Shown here piece after piece: positions 1 through 12,194 of a DNA stretch of 57,898 nt (positions are counted from its first letter, which is position 1; each line of letters begins with the position of its first letter). This DNA is from Phellopilus nigrolimitatus. Lineage: Eukaryota; Basidiomycota; Agaricomycetes; Hymenochaetales; Hymenochaetaceae. The position numbers and the translations under genes were made by a program. The stretch spans positions 1-57,898 of the forward strand of contig JAJOHG010000158.1 in assembly GCA_021029095.1 (NCBI GenBank). Reading direction: 5' to 3'. Below the pieces are notes generated by a model. The model was not told the origin of the DNA, did no database searches, and saw only the letters and a list, made by a program, of their open reading frames with translations.

Positions 1-1290
1 ACTGATTACTCGAGTAGCCTTTTGGACTTTTTTTCTCGTCGATATAGCGGCCTTAGACCCGACAAGTCCTGAGCACGTTAGGCAGGTTAAAGTCAAGATC
101 ATCATCATGGATCAGTGCGTGCGGAGAACAGAAGGAGATTTCAGCTGTTTCATTTCCGAGGACGTATCTCGGTATTTCGGGAAGTTGAACGTCGTTGTGG
201 ACTGCAGAAATAGTATCAAAGCTACGTCGCTCGTCTTTTCTTGCGGAAGGACACGTCTCGAGTGTCGGGGGTAATACGGACTACTTTCCCTCCAATATTA
301 ACGAAAAGAAAGGTGTTTCAAAGGCAACGATTCAGCGCTTAACATTGACGAATGGGCTGACGATGGTTCCTCTATGCTTTCCAGGCTTTATAACTGATAT
401 TTCGATGAGACAGACTGCGGAAGTATTGCATGAGAAAAAGTGCCCTGTTTTGTATCCTTGGAGCACAATGCATGCTCATCGTTTATATGACAGTTCTTGG
501 AGAATCAAGGAGGTCTTCATGAACATTCCATTCTCTGCTATTAAGACGTTTTCTGTTTGTCCAGCATCACCGCCTAGGGACCTCGTGGACTTGATCTGAT
601 GCGCGACATACCACAAAATGGCTTTGATCTCTTCGAGCGAGTATTCTGGACGACGACGACGACGACGACGATTGCAGGGCCGAGACTTCAAAAACGTGAC
701 TAAAATGGAGCGACCTCGCTGTCACCCTCATTGCAATCACACAATCCCGGTATGCGTAAAAAGTTACACTGGGAGAAATTTGAAATTCTATTGATGAGGG
801 CCTGAGGGGCACCGTTGCTCGGGACGGGAGCTGAGTCTTCTTAATCGCGTACATCGCGTACATCAGGCGATATTAATCGTCTACGCCATTTCTCCTCATA
901 AATCAATTGCTATGTGTCCACTCCAGGACACTTTGAACTAATAAAGGGAGGTTACCAGGCGCGTTCAATTTCGCAATGAGTCCGAAGCACATATCTTGTT
1001 CAATATTCAGTCAAAGTTCTTTTCTATTCAACTCCAAGGCACGATCTGCGTGTGCTTCGAGTTTTACTCGCTACGGTAAGCGCTTGTCTCCCGGTCTCCC
1101 GGTCCTGCTATTCGTCGTCTGGTTTTCTCCGGACTGTTTCCCCGAATGCTTGCAGAGATGATACAGTCCTCTGCCGGCGACAAGAATATTCCGCTCCATT
1201 AGAGTCCGCTTGTTCTCCTCAAGGGATGACGATGCGATCGCCGAACTCGCATTGCGCTGAACAGTTCCAGCGCACAGACGCAATCCAAAA
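1..1290. other. No confident gene
   Basis: I see no recognisable gene here. A 134-codon open frame on the plus strand (195-599) and a 71-codon frame on the minus strand (476-691) overlap, and neither matches a family I know. A short CGA/GAC trinucleotide run lies at about 650-670 and makes an arginine tract in the minus frame. The end of this stretch is the promoter of the hydrophobin that follows. Confidence 0.4.
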
Positions 1291-1292
1291 TG

Positions 1293-1300
1293 TATAAAAT
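1293..1300 (+). promoter_or_regulatory. TATA box of hydrophobin 1
   Basis: TATAAAAT lies 74 bp before the hydrophobin start codon at 1374, a normal distance for a strongly expressed fungal gene. Confidence 0.6.
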
Positions 1301-1373
1301 ACGGCAAACTTTCAAGGCCTTATTCTTCAGTCGAACACACTCGTCGTCTGCGCGCTCACGTCTATAAGCAAAT

Positions 1374-1893
1374 ATGTTCTCTAAGCTCGCGTTTGTCGCC
1401 TCGCTCGCTGTCCTCGCGGTCGCCACCCCCGCTCCTACATCGCCCCCGCCGAGTCAGGTTAGCAAGCCACATGCGCTTCTCAAACGCTGGTAAAATTTCT
1501 GACTCGCCTTTTGATGTGTAGTGCGATACAGGACCTATCCAGTGCTGCAGTTCGGTCCAGTCCGCGGGTTCCCCGTCGATCGCTAGCCTGCTCGGGCTTC
1601 TCGGGATTGTTGTTCAAGACGTCACTGTCCCTATCGGAGTCAATTGCAGCCCTATCTCCGTTAGTTTCTTGAACCTTTCGCCAGTAACATGTTCGTACTC
1701 ATGTCATTCATTTTCACTATAGGTCATCGGTGTTGGGGGTAACGACTGCACCGCTGACCCCGTCTGCTGCGAGAACAACGACTTCAGTCAGTATACACCT
1801 CGAAAATGGGACCTATTCATCTGACCCATCTTTTCCTGTTTCTCAGACGGAATCATCGCTATTGGCTGCACACCAATCAACGTGAACCTGTAA
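1374..1893 (+). CDS. Class I hydrophobin (copy 1)
   Basis: Small secreted amphipathic protein that self-assembles on fungal walls and at air-water interfaces. Four exons (1374-1457, 1522-1659, 1723-1786, 1847-1893) sum to 333 nt, giving 110 residues. A signal peptide begins MFSKLAFVASLAVLAVA. All eight hydrophobin cysteines are present: CDTGPIQCC, a 32-residue loop, NCSPIS, NDCTADPVCC and the final GCTPINVNL. The short C4-C5 spacing (12 residues), long C3-C4 loop and NGIIAIGC ending fit class I. The gene has the same exon layout and near-identical protein as the copy at 11039 and the decayed copy at 4469, so the three are paralogs. No lesion was seen. Confidence 0.95.
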
Positions 1894-3099
1894 GTGCTGT
1901 CAAGGAGGCCGAATTTCAAATTCTTGGACTCGCGAAGGGGGCAGGTTTCAGTGCGCTATGGCGAATCTTGTCGCTGACGTACGCCTATGATACGACTGTT
2001 TGTGTACGCCTGTGATACGACTGTTTGTGTTCCATGTTCTCTCGTTTATCTGTTGGACAACTTTTGTACCGCTCGTTGTTTTGTCGCGCCTGTTTTAAGG
2101 CTTGTTTGAATTTGGATGGTGTATCGTTCATTGGTTTTCTTTCTGTCGTCAGCCGCGTGTAAATATGAGAGAAAATATCCAGACGAAGCCAGCTGATCAA
2201 TTCGAAACAGTCTTGCACCTATTCATATCATAAAGCAGAAAAACCATTTCCTTCAAGCGACTCTGACGACCCGTATAGTACCAAAATAAAAGCCGGTTCT
2301 TGACTCCAGAACAGTTCCTCAGAATAACTTGGAGGAACTACGAGAATACCGGTCCTTTCCTAAGAATCACAGGACAGACCATATAACGTACTCAGAAGGC
2401 TTCTTGGCTCGCATATTGGCACAAAAGTCAAACCTCGTGTGGAGTACCGAGCAGGGTTTTCTCTCTTTTTCTTTTCCCCTCTCTTGCGAAACAGTATAAT
2501 CTGCCCGAGCTGGCAATCCCAAAGATACGGTTGCGGCCTTTTATATATTTAGATCAGATTAACTTGCTGGAATCAGAATCATCACGATGTCGAAAGGCTT
2601 AGTGACTAAAACTTCTGATGAGGGCGAATGGTAAGAAAGCTTTGACTGAGTGGCGCTAACTTGACATATATGCAATGATATACCTGGATACAAGTAGACG
2701 GAATATTCTCCCACATATACAATCGGGGAATTGAATCTGTGGATGCGCCGAAGGGGTTCTGCGGAGTGAGTGTGCACTTCAGTTAGGTACGATCAGAGTC
2801 GCTAAACAAAATAATCCATTAAGCACGAACATCAGACATTGTCAAATTTGGATAACTGGTATGAGAACGTACAGTGCGGATGTCAATCTGACACAACCAA
2901 ATTCGCCCCGGCAGAAACGGATTGAATATACCTTAGGGTGCTTCCGACACGTTGAAGCAGCACGGCTCCTAAGCAGGTACAGACTTTGCACACGCACCGG
3001 TCATAAGAACTACCGCGATCCCAATAACTCCGCATACCAAGTGGAAAATGAAGTCCACGGGCCGGCGCGTCTCCGTCGCCGATTTTTCTATTTTTACCT
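1894..3099. other. Non-coding, no gene seen
   Basis: Downstream region of hydrophobin 1. A short direct repeat (TACGCCTATGATACGACTG and TACGCCTGTGATACGACTG) lies at about 1980-2022. No domain or spliced gene could be recognised on either strand. Confidence 0.5.
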
Positions 3100-3107
3100 A
3101 TTCCGTG

Positions 3108-3420
3108 TAGTGTTGCCGCAGTTTGGTCCCGAACCGATCCAAACCTGGTTTGAAGCCGAACCAAACCTCCGGTTCGGTTTCGATTCGGTTCGGTTTGATG
3201 AAATAGTAAAACAAAACCGATCGGTTTGGGCCAAATCCTGTTTCAAACCGAATATATTACCATATATGGTAATTAAACCGCAGTTTAAACCGAACCAAGC
3301 CGAACCAAACCGGGAAACTCGGTTCGGTTTGGCCAAAATTTGCGAACCGAACCGGAGGTTCGGTTTCGGTTTTCAGCAAAAAGGCTGAAAACCGGACCAA
3401 ACCAAACCACGGCAACACTA
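3108..3420. mobile_element. hAT-type MITE (313 bp)
   Basis: The element starts TAGTGTTGCCG and ends with its exact complement CGGCAACACTA. It is flanked by a perfect 8-bp direct repeat ATTCCGTG at 3100-3107 and 3421-3428. Its interior is dominated by GGTTCGGTTT and its complement AAACCGAACC in alternating orientation. An 8-bp target duplication with a TAGTGTTGC-like end is typical of hAT elements. There is no room for a transposase, so it is a non-autonomous MITE. The 175-codon open frame across it is a by-product of the repeat composition. Confidence 0.9.
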
Positions 3421-3428
3421 ATTCCGTG

Positions 3429-4468
3429 AGGAGTCGTCAAATATAAGATACGAGATACTGTTTTTGGGTATGATTAGCACTTGGAGAATGAGAGAGGACT
3501 TGCTATTATAGCATATCAGGATATTCGATTGAGTGAAAGTGAGGAAGTTGCTATATATTTCAAGTCTTGTACATTTCCAAATCTTGGCTTGCTGGCAACG
3601 GCCTTACCGGTTTGAATAAGCGCTGATCAGGAAACACCTCCCCGTGAGCGCAGAAGGCTTCGTTCTGCCCGAGGTTTCGCAATTTCAGGCATCTCGTGTG
3701 TGAGTACGCGCGGTGTGCGAGGGTTAGTAAATTTATCGAGAACACAGGATTAGCTTTTCTTCAAAGCATATATGCAGATGATGAATTATCCAGCAGAGGA
3801 AATCAATAAGATTGGGATGAACTGCATACGGTGCAAGTTGGTGAAAGGTTGTATTATAATAAGGTTTGAAAATCCACCTTCTGTGAATTTACGTGGCGAG
3901 TTGTTTCTTCTTTGTCAGGCTCCGATCTCAGCTCAATCTCCGAGTCTATTTCTGAATATCAGAGAACTCAATTATCTTGGCTATGAATAAATGTGATTAT
4001 TACGGAAGAGACGGCGATACAGTTAACCCTTCGACAACTGAGTAGTTTTACGACTCTTATGGATGTTATACGTTAACCATCGGCCTTTTCGGACTTCTGA
4101 ATCAATACGTCGTTGAAGCGTTCTGCCGTTTTCTCTCACACTCGAATTGCTCCTCCTCGGCTAAATCGGCCCTTTCGGTACGTCTGGCATCAGCAAGTCG
4201 AGCATTGACATCTCCATCTGTATGAGCCCCATAGCGCCAACGGAACTCCTGTTTCTCCTTATCCCCGTTCTTCTTGCTTCACTTTAGACATGAATCGGCG
4301 TTTCTACGTCTGCTGAATCAACAAAGCTCTTGCCGTTCCGACGATCAGTATAATCTGCCTTAATCCTTCGCAATTGGGACTACTTTTTTGCCGAGTACTC
4401 GAAGAGAGCATAATTACATGTAACACTTCGCCTCAGTCACCGACTACCCGAAAGAGAGAGAAAAAACG
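3429..4468. other. Non-coding, no gene seen
   Basis: AT-richer intergenic DNA between the MITE and the decayed hydrophobin. Only short open frames with no recognisable domain are present. The last 150 bases may be the degraded promoter of the pseudogene. Confidence 0.45.
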
Positions 4469-4790
4469 ATGCTCCTTCGACTTACCTTAGTTGATCCTTC
4501 GCTTGCCTTGCGGTCGCCTTCACACGTTACGATGCAGGATCTATCCGATACTGCAACAATGTTCAATTCGCTGGTGGTCCTGTTGGTACATCGCTACTTA
4601 ACCTGTCAGGCGCTATTGTGCAAAATCCGAAAATTCACGCAAGTGCAATTTACATCGCGGTCTTCGTGAGTTTTTTTATCACTGCGAATTTCTGACTCCG
4701 CAACTGGTTTGTACTTTACATGAGATCTTCAGCGTCAATATTGATCGGAGCTGCTCTTGTCTGCTAACAGGTTCGGTGAGATTCTGTGTT
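4469..4790 (+). pseudogene. Decayed class I hydrophobin
   Basis: The start codon and a leader match the intact hydrophobins (ATG, LAVLAVA-like leader in a shifted frame). The following frame reads YDAGSIRYCNNVQFAGG, which aligns with CDTGPIQCCSSVQSAGS of copy 1, then LLNLSGAIVQ against LLGLLGIVVQ. Two of the first three cysteines have become tyrosine (TGC to TAC). A GTGAGT donor at about 4667 sits where intron 2 of the intact genes starts. The third exon is recognisable at about 4733-4790 (a CTGCTCTTGTCTGC remnant of the C5-CC motif). Lost cysteines and a broken frame mean no functional hydrophobin can be made. Confidence 0.8.
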
Positions 4791-4799
4791 CGTCTATAA

Positions 4800-5632
4800 G
4801 TTTGAGCGAGAGTCTAAATCATATTTAGGAAGAGGTCACCTCCGTTGGCTGCGCTCTAATTTGTTTAAACCGATACGACATGGTCTGATGCATCCACATA
4901 AGCATTACATCCTCTCGTCCTCAAGAAAATGTTGTATCTCCTTCAAGGCATCTGGCGATTTGCCCGCTTTTCTTCATTCCCGTGTTCTTTTGCTATGTTT
5001 CTTCGCTGGAGGCTGCGTCCGAATCTCATTACTCACTGTTCAGAGGAGCTCCGGCTTTTACCGACGCTTATCTTATCAGTCGCGAACCAATCCCGTCGGC
5101 AGATCAGTCTTTTAGCCTCTGCTCTCGCACGTGTTTTCCGATTTGGCCGCTCGCTGACTACATGTACGGCGATCACATCACGTATTCTGCCTAACGGTGC
5201 TGGTTGTGCAGCTTGTGCTCGGATCGCACCAAACGCGGACCTGAAATCCTAGCTTCTGTCTGATCAGGATCCAGTATATAAACCGAATGCCGCCTAAACC
5301 GAATGCCGCCCTCTAACACTGACGGACAGACGACAGACGTGGAGTCCTGGTACTACTTTATCGGATTTCTTTCTCAATTTTCCAATTGCACGACGTTTGT
5401 TATCCTATCTGTTCTATCGATGCTGTCTCGATGACCAGTGAGAGCGATCATTTTGATGCAGATTTTCGTCCGTGGTCCGTCGGCTTCCGTAAAACTTGGA
5501 TAGCCGAGTTACGTAATAGTGGTATAGTCTGACAGTACTGACACTGCCATCGACTTCCACTGTCATCATCCACCCGTGTCTCTGTCTTCACGCTGCCACT
5601 CGTTTCTCGTTTACGCGACTCCTTAGCTGGAA
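4800..5632. other. Non-coding, no gene seen
   Basis: Between the hydrophobin remnant and the transporter. A 15-base unit AACCGAATGCCGCCT-like is tandemly repeated at about 5281-5310. No gene was recognised. The last part is probably promoter and 5' leader of the transporter. Confidence 0.4.
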
Positions 5633-8600
5633 ATGAAAGAAGAGGCTATTCCGACAGGCCCGCCTCTGGCGATGGACCTTGAGCTTCAGAGTAGGCGCGC
5701 AAAGGCAAACCGCGGAGAGGGTCGACAGTTGAGGGTGCAACTGCCTCCGAGTCACAGGGCCTCAAAGCTGCGAAGATCATGTCCTCGACCCGACTTCTCT
5801 TGGATAACAGGCAACCTTGACGCTGCTCACTTGAAGCCAGTTATTCGGACAGCTACGGCTTCGTGGGTATGCATTATTTTGCTGGTTGCCACGAAAACCC
5901 AGGAGACAATGGGACAGGTAAGTTATCTGTTTGTCTCGAATTGCAGATATTGATCGTATATAGTCGAGCTTTCTTATTCTTATAAGTCGGTTGATTTTGG
6001 ATATTCCGATCTATCAACCTAGCTGCTCATTGCGTTACATCCAGGTGCATTTCTTTCACCGCCGGCAGAGCCTTTTGTAGCCGTCTTTGAACGTGAAATA
6101 GCAAACGTTCTATTCGTCGCGGTGTCATTTGCGTAAGCAATGTCTTGAGATTAACATTCTATCTGTTTGTTTTTAAGTGCATCTTTGTGTAGCTGGTGTT
6201 GCCTGGCTATTGTCCTTTCCAGTCTTGCTCGCAAGGAGTTCAACAAGTCGGCAACGCCGCATGAAATCTTCTCTGGTCGATACATTGAGACCGGGGTACG
6301 TAAGGAGCTTTCTTTTCGAACTAATCGCTGTTACTTAAACCGATATTTAGCCCACTGTCATTTGTGCTGTATTTCTTTTCATAGGAACCGCGTTTATGTT
6401 ATACTCGAGAGCAAGAATTGGGCAAGGGCCCTACGTTATTGCTCCTACCCTTGGATGCATTGTAATAGGTATGGTTTATGAGCTTCCGACGGACGCACAA
6501 CTTACTCGAAAGGAACAGATATTACATTGACCGTCGCTCATTTCTACCCGTACATTTCATACTCGGTGAGCGGTGTTTCATCTCATGCTTTCCGGTTTTT
6601 TATTTTATCCTATTTATCTCGCTTTGCACAGACGGGAATCTCCTGCGTCATTTCGTTCTATTTTCATTCCGCGGCGGCTATAGCGTGCTCTGTCCTCGTA
6701 TTCCCCGAGACAATAAATGCTCAATTTATAAAGCGCTTTCGAGGGGTATTTGTTCCACTGTCTAAAGCAATGCGCACACAGCCCGGCCTCTTCGCAGCTA
6801 CTACAATGTCTGAAGACATTGATCCGGATCTATTCATCAAGTTGGTTGCCCAAGCTGAGGCGGCGCTAGCTCCTCTGGCGGCGTCGAGTCGTCTGATGAA
6901 GAAAGATCTGTCCTGGGGCCGTTTTGGATCCGAAGACTTTTCACGACTGCACGAACTCGTACGACATATGGCAGTCCGCGCGAACGGTATGGTTTTCTAC
7001 TTCAAAATCATCGGTCCGCAGCCGGGCATGCCAGCACTGTCCGTCTTGAGTACGCCCTGGTCAACGCCGTCTCATTCACGCCCACCCTCACCTACGCGGT
7101 CGCAGGGTGAAGCCACTTCTGCGTCGAATTCGTCAATCAAGTCGACGGGTCGGCATCACTCTCATCGAAATAATGCGCACGCTCATAGCAGCCACCATTT
7201 CTTCAGCACTCTCCGTCGACACCACACGCTACACGGCCATAACCAACACCATCGAAGCCATCACTCCCCACTTACGCCGTCCCTCTCTGCGCGCCATTCT
7301 CTGACCTTTCAGGTTGAGAATGCGGTCGGCGTATTTGAGTCGCAGCGGTATCTTAACCTCGAAGCGCGCTTCTCGCACCCAAGTGCTGACGATCTTTTCC
7401 CGCGTATCATGGAGCTCTTGGGTGAAAGCACAGGCGATCTCGTGGCATGTTGCGCTGACACCCTGGACCACGTCGTAGATTGGCTTGGGCGAATGAACAA
7501 GGATCGTTTCTGGAAGTTGTATGGCCGTAAACGCGGCAAGAGTTGGGAGGAGGCGGCACGTGGTGACCAAGATGCGATGATGAGACTGCGTAGAGTATTA
7601 GACGATTTCTTGGTCAGAAAAAGGTTTTTCGTGTTCTGACTTCTTCCTCTTATGCTTTTAACATCATGATTACTCTCTCAGGCACTTAGTACTCGCCTTG
7701 TACCGTTCAGCTGTCGATCCAATTTACGGTGGGCCGCCAGAAAACCAGCCACCGCATCTCTTTCTTTTCCAGTGTTACTTGTACCAATATCATTTAATGA
7801 GTTTCTCCGAACATCTTTGGCAATTTGTAAGCTTCGCTTGGTATTTGTTGAAAAGCGTCTTGCTAATATTAACACTCTTCTCCAGCTAAATGAAATGATC
7901 AGACTAGAGAAGACGCGTCATCGATCGCGTTTCTGGCTCCCTGTCCTTCCTTTGCGAAAAATCTTTATCTGGAGTAACTGGGAGCCGGTAGACGAGATCT
8001 TGCAACATACGCAAGACGAGGATCCCAGTGCGTACTTCCTCGACCGATTCGGCATTATATCATTAACTTACTGTCGATCTGCAGATATAATTCAAGGTAT
8101 CGACCCTGAGAGTCAGCAACTGCTGGACACACCAACGAGACGCAATCCGGACGCTCTACCTCCAGCGAACGCGTTTGAAGCTGTTGGGATCGTGTTCTAT
8201 CATGCATTTAGTGCGCTCGGGCACGGAAATGCTGTTTTTGGTTTCAAAGCTGGTGTGCTTTCGAGTGAGGCACTTCTACTTTAGCGTTTTAAAATGAGTT
8301 ACTTACTTATCTTCCCAGTCATTTTGAGCCTACCAGTTTACATTCAAAGCTCTTCGGAATTTTCATATGGTGACATTTCCTTGCTATCTATGGTCGTCTA
8401 AGCGAGTCCTAAATACGCAAAATACAGTCAACAGATCTGTATGGGCACTGTACGTTTGCTTAGCGATTCAGCGATCTATTTACGAATGCTCGTTGCTGAA
8501 AATGCTTCATAGTATCTATGGCCAGCTTACGATTAGTCGCTTTCGAGGCGATACTGCGTTTGGTTGGTCCTCCCGAGTATTAGCGACTTTCTTAGGCGGA

Positions 8601-10075
8601 TTGGCCGGAACGGTGATGTGGTACGTGAAGCTTATTGGCGTATACTAACTTGTGTGTCACGCGATGCTTACATCGAAGAGATTCTTCAGGTATATGTCAA
8701 CGGGGCTTGGCAAAGGAAATGCAATCGGCCTGGCAGCTGTCACTGCTGTGTGCTTCCCCGTCTTCTACTTCATTCGGTTTAATTATGCAGCGCAGCCGAT
8801 GACACTCACCATTTTCATCATGACCGTGGGCCTGGTTCTTGGTTACTCGTGGCAAGACACGCACGACCCTACTTTGTCTAATGCCGGTGAGTACAGTGCT
8901 TTGTCCCAGTTCCTTGGTGCAGTTGGCAGAAGTTGACCCGTTTCATAAAGGTCGAGGAGTCTCAGTTGCATGGGTCAGCTTTTTTTCTTTTTTCTTTTGC
9001 GAACAAGAATGGTACGACTAATAGACAACCAGAAACGCTTCGTATTGGTTACTATTGGCGTGGCTGTGGCTTTGTAATCCACTTTCTTTCGTCATCATTC
9101 ATGCTTTCTGACTAATGCATTGCAGTATCTTGTCATTTCTGCCTCCGACGACGACAATTCGACGGTATCTCCGCATGTCGTGTGCAACGACGGCTGAGCA
9201 GTTGGGCCAGTTGTACTGCGACATTGTTTCGTCTGCAACCTCACCGGATGGGCCGCACAGGGAAATAATAACTAAGGATCTCATTGCTCTTCGCATGAAG
9301 CTCAGACGCTCGATAGCGCTGAAGCAGAACGTAGCGTATGAGGTATATCTCCTTATATCAAATGATGAGCTCCCATTCTTACAAAGTTTCAATTGCGATT
9401 TTTAGTTTTCGCTTCGAGGAAAATGGCCTGAGGCGAGGTATAATACTGTAAACGAGATTCAGATGTGGGTTCAATCTATGAAGATGAGACATCGCTATAA
9501 CTAGATATTCCAGGGAAATTGCGTACCTTCTGTCGCACCTGAAATCAGTCACAGAACACCTCGAGTTGTCATGGGCAAGAGCTTTTCTTAAGCGCACGCG
9601 CTTTCTTGAACCGGAATTCCAAGGCGATGTTCTTGGTGTCATCAGTAAGTACTTCTCTTTTTTTTCCTCCAAACTTTGCGGACCAGCCACTTTTTTAGGC
9701 ATGATATCGTTCGCGCTGCGGACAGGAAAGCCACTACCACAGGTCACGCCATGTCCATTGCTCGACCGATTCGCCACCAATTTCTACGGGTTGAACGTCT
9801 TCCACCAAGATGACGAGGCCGACTATGGGCTACCACGAACTTTGACGGTTGAGACATTGGAGAATGAACAATACTTGTATGTTTCTAACTTCATACGCAT
9901 TTGAGTCCGTTTTTTTTCACCTTCCTTCAGATACTTCAGCGTCGGCGTGGCAACTGCTTTCGGCATAATAACGCGATTAGACAGACTCATGATTGCGACT
10001 AAGGAGCTTGTCGGAGAGCAATACCATATTCACGGGCTACCAGTCTACATCCACAAGGCAAAGGACGTGCAATAG
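5633..10075 (+). CDS. ArAE_2/BRE4-like membrane transporter
   Basis: Fungal member of the aromatic acid exporter (FUSC-like) superfamily, related to yeast Bre4-type proteins. The exact substrate is unknown. Twenty exons close in frame to 1108 residues: 5633-5917, 6023-6132, 6178-6295, 6351-6468, 6519-6565, 6632-7623, 7682-7826, 7886-8027, 8095-8274, 8319-8369, 8428-8449, 8513-8620, 8690-8886, 8933-8973, 9033-9073, 9126-9342, 9406-9464, 9514-9644, 9699-9876, 9931-10075. The N-terminal half has about six membrane segments (ArAE_2_N/DUF2422-like). A soluble histidine-rich stretch (about residues 370-430) follows. A second membrane block (GQLTISRFRGDT, ATFLGGLAG, LAAVTAVCFPVFYFI) resembles FUSC_2, and the tail is DUF2421-like. 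Exon 11 is only 22 nt. No lesion was seen. Domain names come from memory of the family layout. Confidence 0.88.
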
Positions 10076-10229
10076 AGTCGAGGACAGCAATATTGCAAAA
10101 CCAAAGCGGCAGTAGACTAGATAGTCGTAAATTTAGAATCAAATCATTCTTTCACCTTAGACCTCATGTAGAAAGTTAATTATAATTATTTAGACGGAAG
10201 TCACAAGTCAGAAGCAGGAAAGGCACGTA

Positions 10230-10742
10230 TTAATAATATGCTCGCAGGTTGCTTGCACATAGGAGGAAGTGTTCTTTGGTCGAAGAAATTATTAATGATC
10301 TAGACCGTAGCTGAGCTTCTTTAATGGGTCGGAAAAACTTCTTGCACATGAAACACGCGCTCGATGTTTCTGCCGTCCGGAATAGAGATATCCCGGTGTA
10401 GTCATAGCGCGTGCATGCCGAAACGGGATGGACCCACAAACAAATTTGCCAAGCTCCCGCTTTCTCTCCACCATTCATGTACACCGCTCTATTCGCGTCC
10501 TTCATCACGCTTAGCCCTAAAAGTTCGCAGATTGGGCGATGCATAAAATTAGAAGTTCCAAATGGATACAAGAGACGCCCGCGCTCATACTCCGGGTAAC
10601 AATGTGGCTGATCGACATCGATGATCTTCGTCATAAACTTATGATGTTCTACATTCATCTTTGCTTCTCCCACAAATTGAATTGTCAACCAGTCACCTTC
10701 AGGCAGATTCTGTTGAACAATAACACGATCTTGCATGTACAA
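10230..10742 (-). CDS. Hypothetical ORF, 170 codons
   Basis: A single uninterrupted minus-strand frame beginning MYMQDRVIVQQNLPEG and containing MHRPICELLGLSVMKD. I do not recognise a family. The composition looks protein-like, but a possible donor (GAAG then GTGACT) and an AAG acceptor inside the frame mean it may be one or two exons of a longer or decayed gene. It converges on the transporter and is divergent from hydrophobin 2. It could also be chance. Confidence 0.25.
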   Translation of the reverse strand: MYMQDRVIVQQNLPEGDWLTIQFVGEAKMNVEHHKFMTKIIDVDQPHCYPEYERGRLLYPFGTSNFMHRPICELLGLSVMKDANRAVYMNGGEKAGAWQICLWVHPVSACTRYDYTGISLFRTAETSSACFMCKKFFRPIKEAQLRSRSLIISSTKEHFLLCASNLRAYY

Positions 10743-10928
10743 TCAGAGGTTCTCGATCTTCTATTAATCAATCTAAGCTGGATGTTCTTTGCTTCTGAGT
10801 TAATCGACGCGCACCCAGAACACGCCGAACGGCGTTTCCTCACCTGTTCATGATTCTTGTATTCGTCTTAAAATAACGCTCGGCATTTCAATAGGGTTTT
10901 TTTCTCGCGCCGAGAGAGGTTCGCGCAG

Positions 10929-10935
10929 TATAAAT
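10929..10935 (+). promoter_or_regulatory. TATA box of hydrophobin 2
   Basis: TATAAAT lies 104 bp before the ATG at 11039, followed by a pyrimidine-rich CT leader (ctctttactc, caatccacctccatcccc), typical of highly expressed fungal promoters. Confidence 0.6.
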
Positions 10936-11038
10936 GGCTTGCCCGTTCGCTCTGTTTCTCCAGTCGTGCAGCCCAGTTCCACTTCATACTCTCTTTACTC
11001 AAAGCTCCCCAATCCACCTCCATCCCCACCAGCCAAAA

Positions 11039-11566
11039 ATGTTCTCCAAGCTCGCCTTCATTGCCTCCCTCGTCGTTCTTGCGGTCGCCATTCCTACTCC
11101 GTCGTCCAGCCAGGTTAGAAATGTATTTTCGTTTTTCATGTTCCGTCGAATTTCTGACACAAGGATTTTCTCTCCCGATTATTTCTCCAACCTAGTGCGA
11201 CACGGGTTCACTCCAGTGCTGCCAGAGCGTGCAGTCTGCTGGTACGCCATCGGTGGCCACCCTCCTCGGCTTGCTGGGCGTTGTCGCCCAGGGCGTGGAC
11301 GTTCCTGTTGGCATTACTTGCTCTCCGATTTCCGTGAGTGCATTGGCGTCTCTTGCGTTCATGACGACACCGGCTCATGAAATGGCACGGTTTAGGTCAT
11401 CGGTGTTGGAGGTAACAGTTGCACCGCTGACCCCGTCTGCTGCGAGAACAACACCTTCAGTAAGAGATAGTCTCTGATGAACAGCACGCAGCTACTAATT
11501 TATTCAATTTATTTGTTAGACGGCGTCGTCGCCCTCGGCTGCACCCCGATCAACGTCGGCCTGTGA
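11039..11566 (+). CDS. Class I hydrophobin (copy 2)
   Basis: Secreted self-assembling wall protein of 107 residues. Four exons (11039-11113, 11196-11333, 11396-11459, 11520-11566) sum to 324 nt and use the same intron positions and phases as the copy at 1374. The signal peptide is MFSKLAFIASLVVLAVA. The eight-cysteine pattern is complete (CDTGSLQCC, TCSPIS, NSCTADPVCC, LGCTPINVGL). The start is the ATG directly after CCAAAA. An upstream in-frame-looking ATG at 10934 sits inside the leader and is not used in this model. The gene is 1 kb beyond the transporter. No lesion was seen. Confidence 0.95.
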
Positions 11567-11569
11567 GGA

Positions 11570-12190
11570 GACGTTTTATCACTGGACAATCCGTTTGCTT
11601 GATTATACCTGCTCCTACTCGTCTTTGGTCACCTTGACTATCCACGCTCTTTCTTCCTAAAATGGCGCTCTTTACACTAGCTCTTCCATCCTGTTGTTTC
11701 GCAAATTGTAGTACTTCTCTGTACGTGTCAGTGTCCAGTTGTTCTGACATTACATTAGTTGCAATTATATGGGTTTGGAAAGTTTAGACGTTAGGCTGTT
11801 CTCACTATTGACAGGGAAGCCTGTCCTCGATCGCATCATTTTCTATCTAAAAGTGCGTTTTCCATGAGCTCTGAAATCACTCTAATGGGAGTTGATTGTT
11901 AGATCAAGTACTTACATAATCACCTTGACGATTTACAGAGGTGTAAGTAAATGATAATAGAGAGTGTACATACGTTCTTACTCAGTGTTACGCGTGTATT
12001 GAAGTCTACCAGAGTGTACAAAAAAACTGTAATACACACCTTGTTAACCGAGATCACCGTATGCGTACGCCTGCTTACTTTTAAGATTAGACCGTGTACA
12101 CACTGTAGCGAGTAGGCATGTCATCGCTCATCGTTTCATCCTCGCGCTCACTACTTTCTGCGCTGGCAGCTTTGCTGATGCTAGGCGCTT
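11570..12190. other. Non-coding, no gene seen
   Basis: AT-rich spacer. The motif AGAGTGTACA occurs at about 11961 and 12011, and GTGTACA-type words recur up to 12105. It probably holds the hydrophobin 3' end and the promoter of the next gene. Confidence 0.4.
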
Positions 12191-12194
12191 TATA

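Noticed and set aside
195..691. Open frames on both strands near the left end
   Set aside because: No family recognised, mutually overlapping, and one is partly made of a trinucleotide run.
2861..3388. 175-codon plus-strand open frame rich in FGF/EPN words
   Set aside because: It lies across the hAT MITE and is produced by its GGTTCGGTTT repeats. There is no coding signature.
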